Source: Paludibacteraceae bacterium
GTDB lineage: Bacteria > Bacteroidota > Bacteroidia > Bacteroidales > Paludibacteraceae
Direction: 5' to 3'
Assembly: GCA_016283095.1 (NCBI GenBank)
Contig: JAEEMG010000043.1
Coordinates: 1 to 64,000, forward strand
Length of the DNA stretch: 64,000 nt
Made by a program: the position numbers and the translations under genes. The notes under the pieces were generated by a model, which was given only the letters and a program-made list of their open reading frames with translations, was not told where the DNA came from and did no database searches. Every line of letters begins with the position of its first letter. Positions within the stretch are counted from its first letter, which is position 1. This document shows, one piece after another, positions 26,128 to 35,313 of the stretch.

Positions 26128-26295
26128 GTAAAAATAATTAATGCCAACTTCTGCTTTCGCATTTTTTCTTAAAAAGGCAAAAGTTGTAAATAGAAATAGC
26201 AAATGTGCTGATCGCTTTGTAATCACAAGAACTCCTGCGTATGTGACCTATTTTATCGGCACAAAAAAGAAGGCATATCAAAAAGAAATAATCTA

Positions 26296-26309
26296 TTTGA
26301 TACACCCTC
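26296..26309 (+). mobile_element. Lone transposon-end-like sequence
   Basis: TTTGATACACCCTC is identical to the right inverted repeat of the MITE-like element at 53175-53359. No partner end was found nearby. The intergenic stretch 26128-26350 shows nothing else. Confidence 0.35.
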
Positions 26310-26350
26310 GTTTGTTCTACCAAATCATCCAAAATTTATCTTGCTTATTA

Positions 26351-26908
26351 TCAGTCTTTCAGCAATTTAACAATTTCCGACTCAATCTGCTTTGGCGTTA
26401 CTGTAGGAGCAAAACGCTTCACAACATTGCCATTCTTATCCACCAGGAATTTTTCGAAATTCCACTTGATATCACTCTTCTTTCCACTCTTACCATTGAT
26501 TTTTGACGTAAGCGAAAGAAGTGCATCCTTCACACTGAATCCTTTATTATCTCGCTCTTCTATGGAACTTTTCAAGAAAGTGTAGAGCGGAGATTCATTT
26601 TCTCCATTCACCTCTATCTTTTTGAAACGAGGGAAAGTAGTGTCATACTTCAATGTGCAGAATGAAGAAATTTCCTCATCATTTCCCTTGGCCTGCTCCA
26701 TAAACTGGTTGCATGGGAAATCAAGGATTGTAAAACCAACCGCCTCATACTTGCGGTAGAGTTTCTCCAATGCCTCATACTGAGGTGTTAAACCACAGCC
26801 TGTTGCTGTATTGACTATCAGCATAACCTTGCCCTGATACTCACTAAGTGAAACCTCCTTATCCTGAAGATTCTCACGCTTTATAACTTTGATGTCGTAG
26901 ATACCCAT
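26351..26908 (-). CDS. Glutathione peroxidase family protein
   Basis: A 185-residue thioredoxin-fold peroxidase. The peroxidatic Cys38 is in NTATGCGLTPQY, with FPCNQF and a C-terminal IKWNFEKFLVD supplying the usual Gln/Trp/Asn partners. It is the Cys form, and such enzymes normally use thioredoxin to reduce peroxides. Start at MGIYDIKV (26908) is preferred over the MIM at 26914. It is monocistronic. Confidence 0.9.
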   Translation of the reverse strand: MGIYDIKVIKRENLQDKEVSLSEYQGKVMLIVNTATGCGLTPQYEALEKLYRKYEAVGFTILDFPCNQFMEQAKGNDEEISSFCTLKYDTTFPRFKKIEVNGENESPLYTFLKSSIEERDNKGFSVKDALLSLTSKINGKSGKKSDIKWNFEKFLVDKNGNVVKRFAPTVTPKQIESEIVKLLKD

Positions 26909-27198
26909 AATCATAATTTTTTATCGTTTGCGACTTATTTTATTTATTCAGCAAAGACGAATAATCAATCTCTTACTGAACTCAATGCAAAAATAATAAA
27001 TTATTTATATCGTGCACAACATTTATTATTTTATTTTGAATTATTTTCTGTTTTTTTGGAAAAACCCTTAAAAAGGACCATGTTTAGCTTCATTTTTTTA
27101 ATAAAACGGTATTTCTCTTATGAATTTTACCATTACTTATTCTACATCATAAAAATTTTTCAAACCCTACTGACATAATGTTGTCACTTGCCCCATTT

Positions 27199-27206
27199 TA
27201 CCTTTG
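27199..27206 (+). promoter_or_regulatory. -7 promoter element
   Basis: TACCTTTG matches TAnnTTTG, 53 bp before the GyrI-like gene. Otherwise the 345-bp gap 26909-27259 is A+T-rich with nothing recognised. Confidence 0.45.
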
Positions 27207-27259
27207 TCATGTCGAAACAAAAAGATCGACATTAGTATTAATCTTTAATTTCTAAAAAA

Positions 27260-27718
27260 ATGAGAATAACAACAGTAAAGGCAAAGAAAGTGATGAAGTT
27301 CACTACCAAAGCAACTCTCAAAGACCTCGACAAGTACACAGGTACAAAGCCAACCGAACTTTATGCTGAGGCTCAAAAATGCGGTTATCAAACCTATGAG
27401 TCTCAGATTTGGCAATATACAGGAGCTGATGGCAAACCAGACACTGTATTCCAACTGGAAATAATGCTTCCTATTATAGGCGAAGGAAACGGATTGAAAC
27501 CAGAAGGATTCGAAATCGGTGAGATTGGTGAATTCAAAGCACTTCAGACACTTCACGAAGGTCCTTGGGCTGAACTCGGACCTGTCTACTGCAAACTGAT
27601 GAAACATGTCGCAGACAACACTCTACAGATAACAGGTATAACACGTGAGGTTTACATCCGTTGTGATTTTGAGAATCAGGAAAACTGTATCACAGAAGTG
27701 ATGATAGGACTAGTTTAA
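27260..27718 (+). CDS. GyrI-like small-molecule-binding protein
   Basis: A 152-residue protein whose sequence fits the GyrI-like/AraC effector-binding fold: two SHS2 halves, with EFKALQTLHEGPWAELGPVYCKLMKHV in the second. Such domains bind hydrophobic drugs or effectors. There is no DNA-binding domain attached; the WYL regulator lies 112 bp downstream and could act with it. Confidence 0.7.
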   Translation: MRITTVKAKKVMKFTTKATLKDLDKYTGTKPTELYAEAQKCGYQTYESQIWQYTGADGKPDTVFQLEIMLPIIGEGNGLKPEGFEIGEIGEFKALQTLHEGPWAELGPVYCKLMKHVADNTLQITGITREVYIRCDFENQENCITEVMIGLV

Positions 27719-27830
27719 AAAACTTGTTTATCACAATATGACGATCTGATCACCACAAGTTTTTCAAAATAACCTTTGATTAATTTGTGGTGATTTGCTA
27801 TAATTGCAACACTTGATTAATAAAGACAAA

Positions 27831-28769
27831 ATGAATCGCACCGACCGCCTTCAGGCTATTCTCACACATCTACAGTCAAAAAAAGTGGTGACTGCCCAAG
27901 AACTTGCCGACAGGTTCGACCTAAGTTTAAGAACCATCTACAGAGATATCCGTGCTCTTGAAGAGAGCGGTATTCCAATAGGAGCAGAGGCTGGCGTCGG
28001 ATATTTCATCAACGACAATTATACACTACGTCCTGTTGCTTTCACCAAAGAGGAGGCATCAGCACTGATCATGGGAGCAAAGTTGTTTTCACAAAACTCC
28101 GACCGCACCGTCAACAAAGATTACGAAAGTGCACTTTTCAAAATAAAAGCCATCCTGAAACCACAGGAGAAAGAGACTGCAGAGACTATTTCCAAACATG
28201 TCGAAGTGATCGGCAACAATCCCGTCAAAAACCTATATATCAGCGATATTCAGAAAGCCATCACCGATAAAAAAATACTGAAAATCAAATATGTATCATT
28301 AAAAGAGACAGAGCCAGTGGAACGTATGCTCGAATGCGTGGGGCTATGCAACTATCTCGGCAATTGGCATCTATTTGCCTGGTGCCGACTGAGAAAAGAT
28401 TATCGTGATTTTCGTCTTGACAGAATCACCGACCTTCAAGTCACCGACTTGACATGCTCTAAAGATGATATACTCTCTATTTCCGAATTTCTCGAATCAC
28501 AGAAACCATTTGATCAGACTCCCAATATCAGTTTCCGTATCAAAAAAGATGTTTACCGTTACCTTGACAACTGGAAAGAGTATTATGGCTTCGTTTACGA
28601 GGAAGAGTTGAGCGATTCATACGTATTGCATTTCTATTCCGACAACTATGACAGCATAGCGTTTATGATCCTTAACTCAGGAATTATGGCGACGGAAATC
28701 CAACCATCTGAGTTGATGGAAAGGATTATTTTCTATGCCAAAAAGACGTACGATTGGTATGTGAAGTAG
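27831..28769 (+). CDS. YafY-type HTH/WYL transcriptional regulator
   Basis: A 312-residue protein. The N-terminal HTH_11 (MNRTDRLQAILTHLQ; AQELADRFDLSLRTIYRDI) is followed by GAEAGVGYFI, a WYL domain (IKYVS..E; NWHLFAWCRLRKDYRDFRLDRI) and a WCX C-terminal extension. WYL regulators sense nucleic acid or nucleotide ligands and often repress DNA-repair or defence genes. The target here is unknown. ATG at 27831 is preferred over an upstream TTG. Confidence 0.85.
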   Translation: MNRTDRLQAILTHLQSKKVVTAQELADRFDLSLRTIYRDIRALEESGIPIGAEAGVGYFINDNYTLRPVAFTKEEASALIMGAKLFSQNSDRTVNKDYESALFKIKAILKPQEKETAETISKHVEVIGNNPVKNLYISDIQKAITDKKILKIKYVSLKETEPVERMLECVGLCNYLGNWHLFAWCRLRKDYRDFRLDRITDLQVTDLTCSKDDILSISEFLESQKPFDQTPNISFRIKKDVYRYLDNWKEYYGFVYEEELSDSYVLHFYSDNYDSIAFMILNSGIMATEIQPSELMERIIFYAKKTYDWYVK

Positions 28770-28851
28770 AAGCATCATATTGTGGTGTTTCTGCTAAATA
28801 ACGTCCATTCAAAATTAAAAATTAGGAGAAAAATTGCAGTTGGAGTGTCAT

Positions 28852-28930
28852 AAATGAGGATTGTTAAGGGCCCATGTTTAATAGATATTGGCCCTAACCC
28901 CTTCCCACGTGCGAGCCGTAGGCGAGCACA
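28852..28930 (+). repeat. Dispersed repeat, copy next to orphan iterons
   Basis: Part A forms a hairpin (TTAAGGGCC...GGCCCTAA), followed by the part B stub cccacgtgcgagccgtaggcgagcac. It begins ATGAGGATTG, and the same word occurs at 29128, directly before the iterons at 29145. The remainder of 28770-29438 shows no gene. Confidence 0.7.
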
Positions 28931-29144
28931 TAAAATACAAAATCATATAAACCGACACCAAAATGATTTCGGTCTGTCAACCTCGATCATTTTGGAATCG
29001 GCTACCGTCGCGAGCGATAAAGGGTCTACGACCCTTAGGGTAGGGACCATCCTGCACAATACTGATTAAAAGATTATTATCTTTACATACATCATTATTG
29101 TATGACACAGATGTATTATATCAGAAAATGAGGATTGTTTGCAT

Positions 29145-29203
29145 TTTTATCGAGTATATTCGACAAAATCAAGTGGATTTTATCGAGTATATTCGATAAA
29201 ATC
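29145..29203. repeat. Orphan pair of 33-bp-phased iterons
   Basis: Two copies of TTTTATCGAGTATATTCGA start at 29145 and 29178, exactly 33 bp apart, each followed by C/T-AAAATC. The second is an 11-6-11 inverted repeat (GATTTTATCGA / TCGATAAAATC). The phasing equals that of the three ATPase operators, but no ATPase gene adjoins. It is perhaps what is left after loss of one. Confidence 0.55.
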
Positions 29204-29438
29204 CTATGTTTTTTTAATATATGCTTGATTTTCCTGCTCATTTTTGCAAACTCACAGAATAGACAGATATTTGGACTTTCCGTCCTTTACAATCATCAAA
29301 CTCTCACTTATTTTTCCTACCGACATATCCCAGTCCTTAATCCTTAATCTTTAATCCTTAACCCTTGATCTTTAACCCTCCTTCCCCCTCTCACGAATAC
29401 CACAAAACCACACTTCAAAAATTTTATTCGCAGGTTTA

Positions 29439-29470
29439 TTTGCTTAAATTTTCGAACTTTATTATTTTTG
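29439..29470 (+). promoter_or_regulatory. Bacteroidetes-type promoter of holB
   Basis: TTTG at 29439-29442 and TATTTTTG at 29463-29470, spaced by 20 bases. Transcription would start near 29477, supporting the ATG at 29495 rather than 29468. Confidence 0.65.
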
Positions 29471-29494
29471 CATACAAGTGTAATTTTGCATAGA

Positions 29495-30625
29495 ATGTTT
29501 TTTCGCGATGTATACGGGCACGATGAGCTCAAACGACAACTCATCGACGCTGTCAAGTCTGGCAGAATTCCGCACGCTCAGCTGTTCTGTGGCCCGGAGG
29601 GTGTGGGTAAATTGCCGTTAGCATTAGCATACGCCCAATACGTGTCGTGCGAAAACAAAGGAGAGAACGACTCCTGCGGACAATGCCCGTCATGCAAAAA
29701 ATACGCTATGCTCGCACATCCGGATCTCCATTTCGTCTTCCCGATAATCCAAAAGAAACCTGCGGGAAGCGATGAATACTGTATGGAGCATCTCGACGGG
29801 TGGAGGGAAATGTTTGCGACGTCGCCCTACTTCAATCTCGACAAATGGGTGGAGGAGGAATTCAGCAGCGTCGCCACCAAACAACCCATCATCTACAACT
29901 GCGAAGGCAATGAGCTGATCCGCAAACTGCAGATGAAGGCCTGCGAGAGCGAATACAAAGTGGTGGTGATTTGGCATCCGGAACTGATGGGAGCGGAGTG
30001 TTCCAACCGAGTGCTCAAAAGCATCGAGGAACCCGTCGGCAAAACTCTCTTCCTTCTGGTGAGCGACAAGCCTGACGATATCCTGCCAACCATCCAGTCG
30101 CGTACACAAAGAGTGGTGATGCACGCTCTTCCGGAAAAGGTGCTGGCAGATGCGATTAGAACAAAGAACAGCAATGCCGATGACAATCAGATTCAGTATG
30201 CAGCACGCCTCAGCAAAGGCAGTATCATCGCTGCGTTCGAGCTGCTTGACGACGGAGCTAACACTTTCTTGGACACATTCATCCGTCTGATGAGAAAGGC
30301 GTATGTCAGCGACCTAGACGACCTCATCAACCTGAGCAATGAACTTGCAAAACTGTCGAGAAAAAAACAGATCTCCTTTTTGCAATATTGCCAGCATATG
30401 ATACGTGAGAATTTCATCCTCAACGTGGGCAACCAGTCGCTCAACTATATGACGAACGACGAAAATGCCTTCTCGTCGAAATTCGCCCGCTTCATCAACG
30501 AGAAGAATGTATGGCAGTTAGTAGATGAATTATCAAAAGCGGAATTCCACATTGAGAGAAACGGAATGTCTAAAATCATTTTCTATGATCTGGCTCTCAA
30601 AGTGATGACTCTGCTTAAAAAATAA
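29495..30625 (+). CDS. holB: DNA polymerase III delta-prime subunit
   Basis: A 376-residue clamp-loader protein. It begins MFFRDVYGHDELKRQLIDAV, then GPEGVGKLPLALAYAQYVSC, where the P-loop Thr is replaced, as expected for a non-hydrolysing delta-prime. A four-Cys zinc site (CENKGENDSCGQCPSC) and the SRTQ sensor (IQSRTQRV) follow, then a helical collar domain. Start fixed by the promoter. Confidence 0.9.
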   Translation: MFFRDVYGHDELKRQLIDAVKSGRIPHAQLFCGPEGVGKLPLALAYAQYVSCENKGENDSCGQCPSCKKYAMLAHPDLHFVFPIIQKKPAGSDEYCMEHLDGWREMFATSPYFNLDKWVEEEFSSVATKQPIIYNCEGNELIRKLQMKACESEYKVVVIWHPELMGAECSNRVLKSIEEPVGKTLFLLVSDKPDDILPTIQSRTQRVVMHALPEKVLADAIRTKNSNADDNQIQYAARLSKGSIIAAFELLDDGANTFLDTFIRLMRKAYVSDLDDLINLSNELAKLSRKKQISFLQYCQHMIRENFILNVGNQSLNYMTNDENAFSSKFARFINEKNVWQLVDELSKAEFHIERNGMSKIIFYDLALKVMTLLKK

Positions 30626-30637
30626 AATATATAATTA

Positions 30638-32173
30638 ATGAGTAGTATAGACAACGGTGGCGGATGCAACATGAATGCCCAAGGCTGCAGCAAACACACC
30701 GACTTGAAATTAGATACATTCGACTGGCTTTGCGATGTGCCCGGTGCTATGCAAACCACTGACCTTGTGGAAGTGACTTTCAAGAACACCCGCAAAGGTT
30801 ATTTCCGCAACACCAACAATCTTCTCCTTGAAAAAGGAGATTGGGTCACTGTTGAGGCAATGCCAGGCCATGATATAGGAAGAGTCTCTCTTCTTGGCCC
30901 ATTGGTGCTCCTTCAGATGAAGAAGAATCGCGTCGACCCTAACCGTGCTGATATCAAGCGTATCTTCCGCAAATCGAAGCAGAGCGACCTAGACCATTTT
31001 GAAGAGGTGAAAGCATGCGAACAGGAGACAATGATCAAGGCTCGCAAAATCGCTGAGGACCTGAATCTGAATATGAAAATTGGCGACGTGGAGTTCCAAG
31101 GCGACGGTAATAAAGCCATCTTTTATTATATCGCCGATGAACGTGTGGATTTCCGTCAGCTTATACGTGTGCTTGCCGACACTTTCAAAGTACGTATCGA
31201 GATGCGTCAGATCGGAGCACGTCAGGAGGCAGGACGAATCGGCGGTATCGGCCCTTGCGGACGCGCATTGTGCTGCTCTTCATGGATGTCCAACTTTGTG
31301 TCGGTGTCTACTTCTTCCGCACGCTACCAGGACATCTCCCCTAACCCACAGAAACTTGCAGGCCAGTGCGCTAAACTGAAATGCTGCATGAACTTTGAGG
31401 TGGACACATACCTGGAGGCTCAGAAAGAGTTTCCTCCTCGAGATATCCAGCTTGAGACTCTTGACGGCACTTACTATCACTTCAAGAGTGATATCCTTGC
31501 CCGTACAATGCAATACAGCACAGCCCCTAATATGGCTGTCAACCTTGTGACCCTCACCGTGGATGAAGTCAAAGCTATCATCGAACGCAACAAACGTGGC
31601 GAAAAGGTAGAACCTTTCGGAAGCGGCAACAAGGGTGAACAAGGAGCCAAGACCGCCGACTATGAGAACGTGGTGGGCCAGGATGATCTTACTCGCTTCG
31701 ACAAGAAGAAAAAGAAGAAAAACAAAAACCGCAATAAAGAAGATCGCCAACGTAATGCGAACGCTGGAAACGGAGGTGACGCAGAAGCTCAAAACCAGCA
31801 AAACGCTGCCAACGAAGCACCGTCTGCCAACGAGCAACCAGCCAACGAGAATGGCAACCAGGCCAAGGCTCAGGAGGGCAACCAGCAAAACGGTGAAAAC
31901 GGCAATAACAACCGTAACCGTGACCGCAACCAGCAGAAAAACCGCCAGTCTCGCAATGAGAATGGCAACCAGCAGAACGGCGAAAACAACGGCGGCCAGC
32001 AAAACGGTGAGAATGGCGGAAACAATAACAACCGCAACCGAAACCAGCACCGTCGCAACAAGAACCATAACAATGGCAACCGCCAAAACAATGGTCAGCA
32101 GGCAGGCGGCCAGCAAAACAATAACAGCGGCAACCAGAATTCTAACAACAACGGAGGAGGCAGCAATGAATAG
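30638..32173 (+). CDS. ricT: PSP1/RicT-like protein with low-complexity tail
   Basis: A 511-residue protein. Residues to about 345 are the PSP1/YaaT (RicT) core: VEVTFKNTRKGYF, RVDFRQLIRVLADTF, RIEMRQIGARQEAG and the cysteine-rich IGPCGRALCCSSW ... QCAKLKCCMNFE. In Bacillus the homologue forms an FeS-containing complex acting in RNA maturation. The last 165 or so residues are a K-rich stretch and then an N/Q/G/E-rich disordered tail (repeated GNQQNGEN). gldH starts inside its last codons. Confidence 0.8.
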   Translation: MSSIDNGGGCNMNAQGCSKHTDLKLDTFDWLCDVPGAMQTTDLVEVTFKNTRKGYFRNTNNLLLEKGDWVTVEAMPGHDIGRVSLLGPLVLLQMKKNRVDPNRADIKRIFRKSKQSDLDHFEEVKACEQETMIKARKIAEDLNLNMKIGDVEFQGDGNKAIFYYIADERVDFRQLIRVLADTFKVRIEMRQIGARQEAGRIGGIGPCGRALCCSSWMSNFVSVSTSSARYQDISPNPQKLAGQCAKLKCCMNFEVDTYLEAQKEFPPRDIQLETLDGTYYHFKSDILARTMQYSTAPNMAVNLVTLTVDEVKAIIERNKRGEKVEPFGSGNKGEQGAKTADYENVVGQDDLTRFDKKKKKKNKNRNKEDRQRNANAGNGGDAEAQNQQNAANEAPSANEQPANENGNQAKAQEGNQQNGENGNNNRNRDRNQQKNRQSRNENGNQQNGENNGGQQNGENGGNNNNRNRNQHRRNKNHNNGNRQNNGQQAGGQQNNNSGNQNSNNNGGGSNE

Positions 32174-32642
32174 AATCATCATCGGATTTTTACTACTGCT
32201 TCTTGCCTCGTGCGGAAGCAATTGCGTCTACCAGGATATCAAGGATATCCCTGAAGACGGCTGGAAAAAAGACGACGCGCTGGCATTCGAGTATGTGATG
32301 AACGACACCACAGACTGCTACGAAATTGTGGTGGATGTGAGAAACAAAGGCACATACAAATACCAGAACCTTTGGCTTTTCATCGAAGCGGAAAGCCCGA
32401 GCGGCGACATCTACAGCGACACCATCGAGTGCGCGCTGGCAGACAACTACGGACATTGGGTAGGCGACGGAATAGCTTCATACTATGCCAACATCTACCA
32501 TCTGCCTGTGTCGTTCATGCCAATGGTGAAATTTCCGAAACAAGGCACTTACAAAATAAAAATTTGGCAGGGAATGCGTGAAGACGTGCTTGAAGGCATC
32601 TCAGATGTCGGCTTACGCGTACGTAAAGTTTCTGCAGAATAA
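32166..32642 (+). CDS. gldH: GldH-type gliding motility lipoprotein
   Basis: A 158-residue lipoprotein (SPII signal MNRIIIGFLLLLLASC, Cys16). It matches GldH: VYQDIKDIPEDGWKKDD at the start, GHWVGDGIASYYANIYHLP, and a C-terminal IKIWQGMREDVLEGISDVGLRV. Family members occur with ricT in Bacteroidota and are linked to gliding/T9SS; the precise role is unknown. Its ATG overlaps the ricT stop by 8 bp. Confidence 0.85.
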   Translation: MNRIIIGFLLLLLASCGSNCVYQDIKDIPEDGWKKDDALAFEYVMNDTTDCYEIVVDVRNKGTYKYQNLWLFIEAESPSGDIYSDTIECALADNYGHWVGDGIASYYANIYHLPVSFMPMVKFPKQGTYKIKIWQGMREDVLEGISDVGLRVRKVSAE

Positions 32643-32657
32643 AAAACAAAGAGAGCG

Positions 32658-33431
32658 ATGGCAAAAAACAAACTGGCGAAATTCAGCGATATGGATTCCT
32701 ATCCACACGTGTTCCAATGCCCTTTCTACAATCTTCAGCAGCAGGGCGGAAGACATGAGATGAGCGGAAAATGGAACACATTCTTCGGCAACAATAATCC
32801 TATCGTGCTTGAATTAGGTTGCGGACGTGGCGAATACACCGTCGCGCTTGCTAAAATGTACCCCGACAAAAACTTCATCGGAGTCGACATCAAGGGTGCA
32901 AGAATGTGGGCTGGAGCAAAAGAGGCTCTCGAACAAAAGATGCCGAACGTTGCGTTTATCCGCACAAACATCGAAGCCATCGCAGGATTCTTCGACAAAG
33001 ACGAAGTGTCTGAAATCTGGATCACTTTCCCAGATCCACAGATGAAGAAAGTGAACAAACGTCTGACAAGCACAAGATTCATGAGTCTCTACCAGCAGAT
33101 TCTTAAAGACGGTGCTACAGTGCATCTTAAGACAGACAGCAACTTCATGTTCACATACACGAATGAGATGATAAAGAGTAACCGTTATGAAGTGACTTTC
33201 AGCAACAATGATCTTTACCATTCCTCATTCTCAGACGACAAAATCCTTTCCATCCGCACCTACTACGAGCAGCAGTGGCTCGATCGTGGACTGACTATCA
33301 AATATGTGTCGTTCAAAGTGACTCATAGAGATGTGTTTGTGGAGCCGGATGTCGATATTGAATACGATTCCTACAGAAGCTACAACAGAAGCAAACGTAG
33401 CGAAAAGAACAGCAGCCAGGATGTCGTGTGA
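32658..33431 (+). CDS. trmB: tRNA (guanine-N7-)-methyltransferase
   Basis: A 257-residue class I SAM methyltransferase with [15 protein letters not shown] (motif I), [20 protein letters not shown], and the TrmB motif [18 protein letters not shown]. It methylates G46 in the variable loop of tRNA. It lies 15 bp after gldH. A C-terminal extension of about 25 charged residues follows the core. Confidence 0.9.
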   Translation: MAKNKLAKFSDMDSYPHVFQCPFYNLQQQGGRHEMSGKWNTFFGNNNPIVLELGCGRGEYTVALAKMYPDKNFIGVDIKGARMWAGAKEALEQKMPNVAFIRTNIEAIAGFFDKDEVSEIWITFPDPQMKKVNKRLTSTRFMSLYQQILKDGATVHLKTDSNFMFTYTNEMIKSNRYEVTFSNNDLYHSSFSDDKILSIRTYYEQQWLDRGLTIKYVSFKVTHRDVFVEPDVDIEYDSYRSYNRSKRSEKNSSQDVV

Positions 33432-33499
33432 AATTATAAATGCGGAATGACAAATGCTAAATTGACGGTTTGCCAATTTGCATGATCCGTTTAGACAGG

Positions 33500-33545
33500 C
33501 CCCACAAGGGTTATAAACATGGACGACCACAAGGGTCGCCCCTAC
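33500..33545. repeat. REP-like palindrome
   Basis: GCGACC-style arms flank an acaag loop (CGACC-acaa-GGGTCG with cccctac following), a palindrome type common between Bacteroidota genes. No other content in this gap. Confidence 0.45.
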
Positions 33546-33573
33546 AAACAAAGAAACAAAGGACTTATATTAT

Positions 33574-34545
33574 ATGAATACAAAAGATTATCTACCACTT
33601 ATTGAATCGACACTTGTCTCCATATTTGAGGGCAAGGAGCCATACAATCTGTATGAGCCGATTCGATACGTGCTTTCAATTGGAGGCAAACGTCTTCGCC
33701 CAACATTCGCGTTGATGGCGTGCGACCTCTTTGGAGGCAATGTGAATGACACTGTCTATCCGGCATGCGCACTTGAAGTGTATCACAACTTCACCCTTCT
33801 TCACGATGACATCATGGACAATGCCGATATGCGTCGTGGCAAACCTACCGTACACAAAAAATGGAATGAGAACACTGCCATCCTTTCCGGAGACGTGATG
33901 CTTTCCCAAGCTTACGAGGTAATGTGCAGAGCGGAGCACTCTCTGCTTCCTTCTCTTCTTTCTGTCTTCAACCAGACAACAATAGAAGTGTGTGAAGGTC
34001 AGCAATATGATATGGACTTTGAATCTCGCAACGACGTCACAGCAGACGAATATATAGCAATGATTCGCTTGAAGACTGCCGTGCTTCTTGCTGCGAGCCT
34101 GAAAATCGGAGCTATATGCGCAAAAGCATCATCTAAAGACGCAGACCTTATATATGAGTTCGGAATAAACGTCGGACTGGCATTCCAGTTGAAAGACGAC
34201 TGGCTCGACGTGTATGGCGACGTGAAGAAATTTGGAAAGAAAATCGGTGGCGACATCTGTTGCAACAAAAAGACTTACCTGCTAATCACCGCCCTTGAGA
34301 AATCATCAGGCGACACTAAGAAATCGTTGACGGAATGGATATCAAAAGAGTCATTCGACAGAGACGAGAAGGTGAAGGCTGTGACAGCGATCTACAATTC
34401 TCTCAACATAGGCAAAATAGCTGAAGAAAAGATGAACAGCTATTATCAGAAAGCTTTGGAATCACTAGACCAGCTTTCTTTGAGCGCCGACAAAAAAGAG
34501 GTACTGAAATCAATTGCAGAATCACTACTTTACAGGGAGGACTAA
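33574..34545 (+). CDS. Polyprenyl diphosphate synthase
   Basis: A 323-residue all-trans prenyltransferase. First aspartate-rich motif LLHDDIMDNADMRRGKPT, GGKRLRP upstream of it, and the second motif FQLKDDWLDVYGD. It condenses IPP with an allylic diphosphate; chain length (FPP, GGPP or octaprenyl) cannot be fixed by eye. The next gene begins 3 bp after the stop. Confidence 0.9.
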   Translation: MNTKDYLPLIESTLVSIFEGKEPYNLYEPIRYVLSIGGKRLRPTFALMACDLFGGNVNDTVYPACALEVYHNFTLLHDDIMDNADMRRGKPTVHKKWNENTAILSGDVMLSQAYEVMCRAEHSLLPSLLSVFNQTTIEVCEGQQYDMDFESRNDVTADEYIAMIRLKTAVLLAASLKIGAICAKASSKDADLIYEFGINVGLAFQLKDDWLDVYGDVKKFGKKIGGDICCNKKTYLLITALEKSSGDTKKSLTEWISKESFDRDEKVKAVTAIYNSLNIGKIAEEKMNSYYQKALESLDQLSLSADKKEVLKSIAESLLYRED

Positions 34546-34548
34546 CAG

Positions 34549-35301
34549 ATGCCATACAGAAGATTACCAAATACAAATCAAGCCCGTCTTCGCACATTGA
34601 AGTCGGCAGTGGAGCAAGGCCAAAAAATAGGCGATATCCGCAACCTTGCTTTTTCATTGAAAACTCTTGAAGACGCAAGATCTCTACTCATCCGTTATGA
34701 GCGCGCGTTGGATGAATACAAGCAGTGCTCCGATCTACAGGTGAAGAGCAACAAAGGCTATCAGGAAACTTTGAAGATGGCACGTCTTTATGTGTCACAC
34801 TTCATCCAAGTAGTCAACATGTGTGTGTTGAGAAAAGAGATCAAAGCTGAATTCAAACTATTATACGGTTTGCAACCAGAGAACACTGTGGTGCCAGACC
34901 TCTCAACAGACGAGAAACTTCTTGAGTGGGGTCAGAAGGTGATCAATGGAGAGCGTGACCGCCAGATGAAAGGTGGAGCTCCAATCTACAACCCGTCTAT
35001 CCAGAAAGTGAAAGTGTTCTACGAAAACTTCGCCGAACTTGAGAACAAGCAGAAGGTTCTCCAGGCAAACACAGTGAGAAAGATGGAGGAGGTGAACACA
35101 CTCAACAAGGAAGTTGACGCTATCATCCTTCAGATCTGGGACGAGGTGGAGAGCACTTACGCAAATAAAGAAGAAGAAGAAAAACTTGATAAATGTAAGG
35201 AATACGGTATTATCTATTATTATCGTCGTGCTGAGAAAAGAAAAATGAGCATGGCAGATACCAACTCATTGGAAAATAGCGTATCTTTGCAGGAAATTTA
35301 A
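34549..35301 (+). CDS. Conserved hypothetical coiled-coil protein
   Basis: A 250-residue soluble protein with no signal peptide, highly helical (YERALDEYKQC; ENKQKVLQANTVRKMEEVNTL split), with GAPIYNPSIQKVKVFYENF in the middle and an acidic QIWDEVEST near the C-terminus. It resembles uncharacterised Bacteroidota-only proteins. It is coupled to the prenyltransferase. A promoter for the following gene lies within its last codons. Confidence 0.65.
   Translation: MPYRRLPNTNQARLRTLKSAVEQGQKIGDIRNLAFSLKTLEDARSLLIRYERALDEYKQCSDLQVKSNKGYQETLKMARLYVSHFIQVVNMCVLRKEIKAEFKLLYGLQPENTVVPDLSTDEKLLEWGQKVINGERDRQMKGGAPIYNPSIQKVKVFYENFAELENKQKVLQANTVRKMEEVNTLNKEVDAIILQIWDEVESTYANKEEEEKLDKCKEYGIIYYYRRAEKRKMSMADTNSLENSVSLQEI
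35282..35289 (+). promoter_or_regulatory. -7 promoter element inside the preceding gene
   Basis: TATCTTTG matches TAnnTTTG and lies 25 bp before the preferred GTG start of the next gene. No convincing -33 element. Confidence 0.4.
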
Positions 35302-35313
35302 AGAATTTTGCAA

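Noticed and set aside
26138..26332. Minus-strand frame of 64 codons between the C10 cluster and glutathione peroxidase
   Set aside because: No family match, odd composition, and it spans the lone transposon-end sequence.
31280..32221. Minus-strand frame of 313 codons opposite ricT
   Set aside because: Its hydrophobic V/L-rich sequence is the complement of the N/Q-rich ricT tail.
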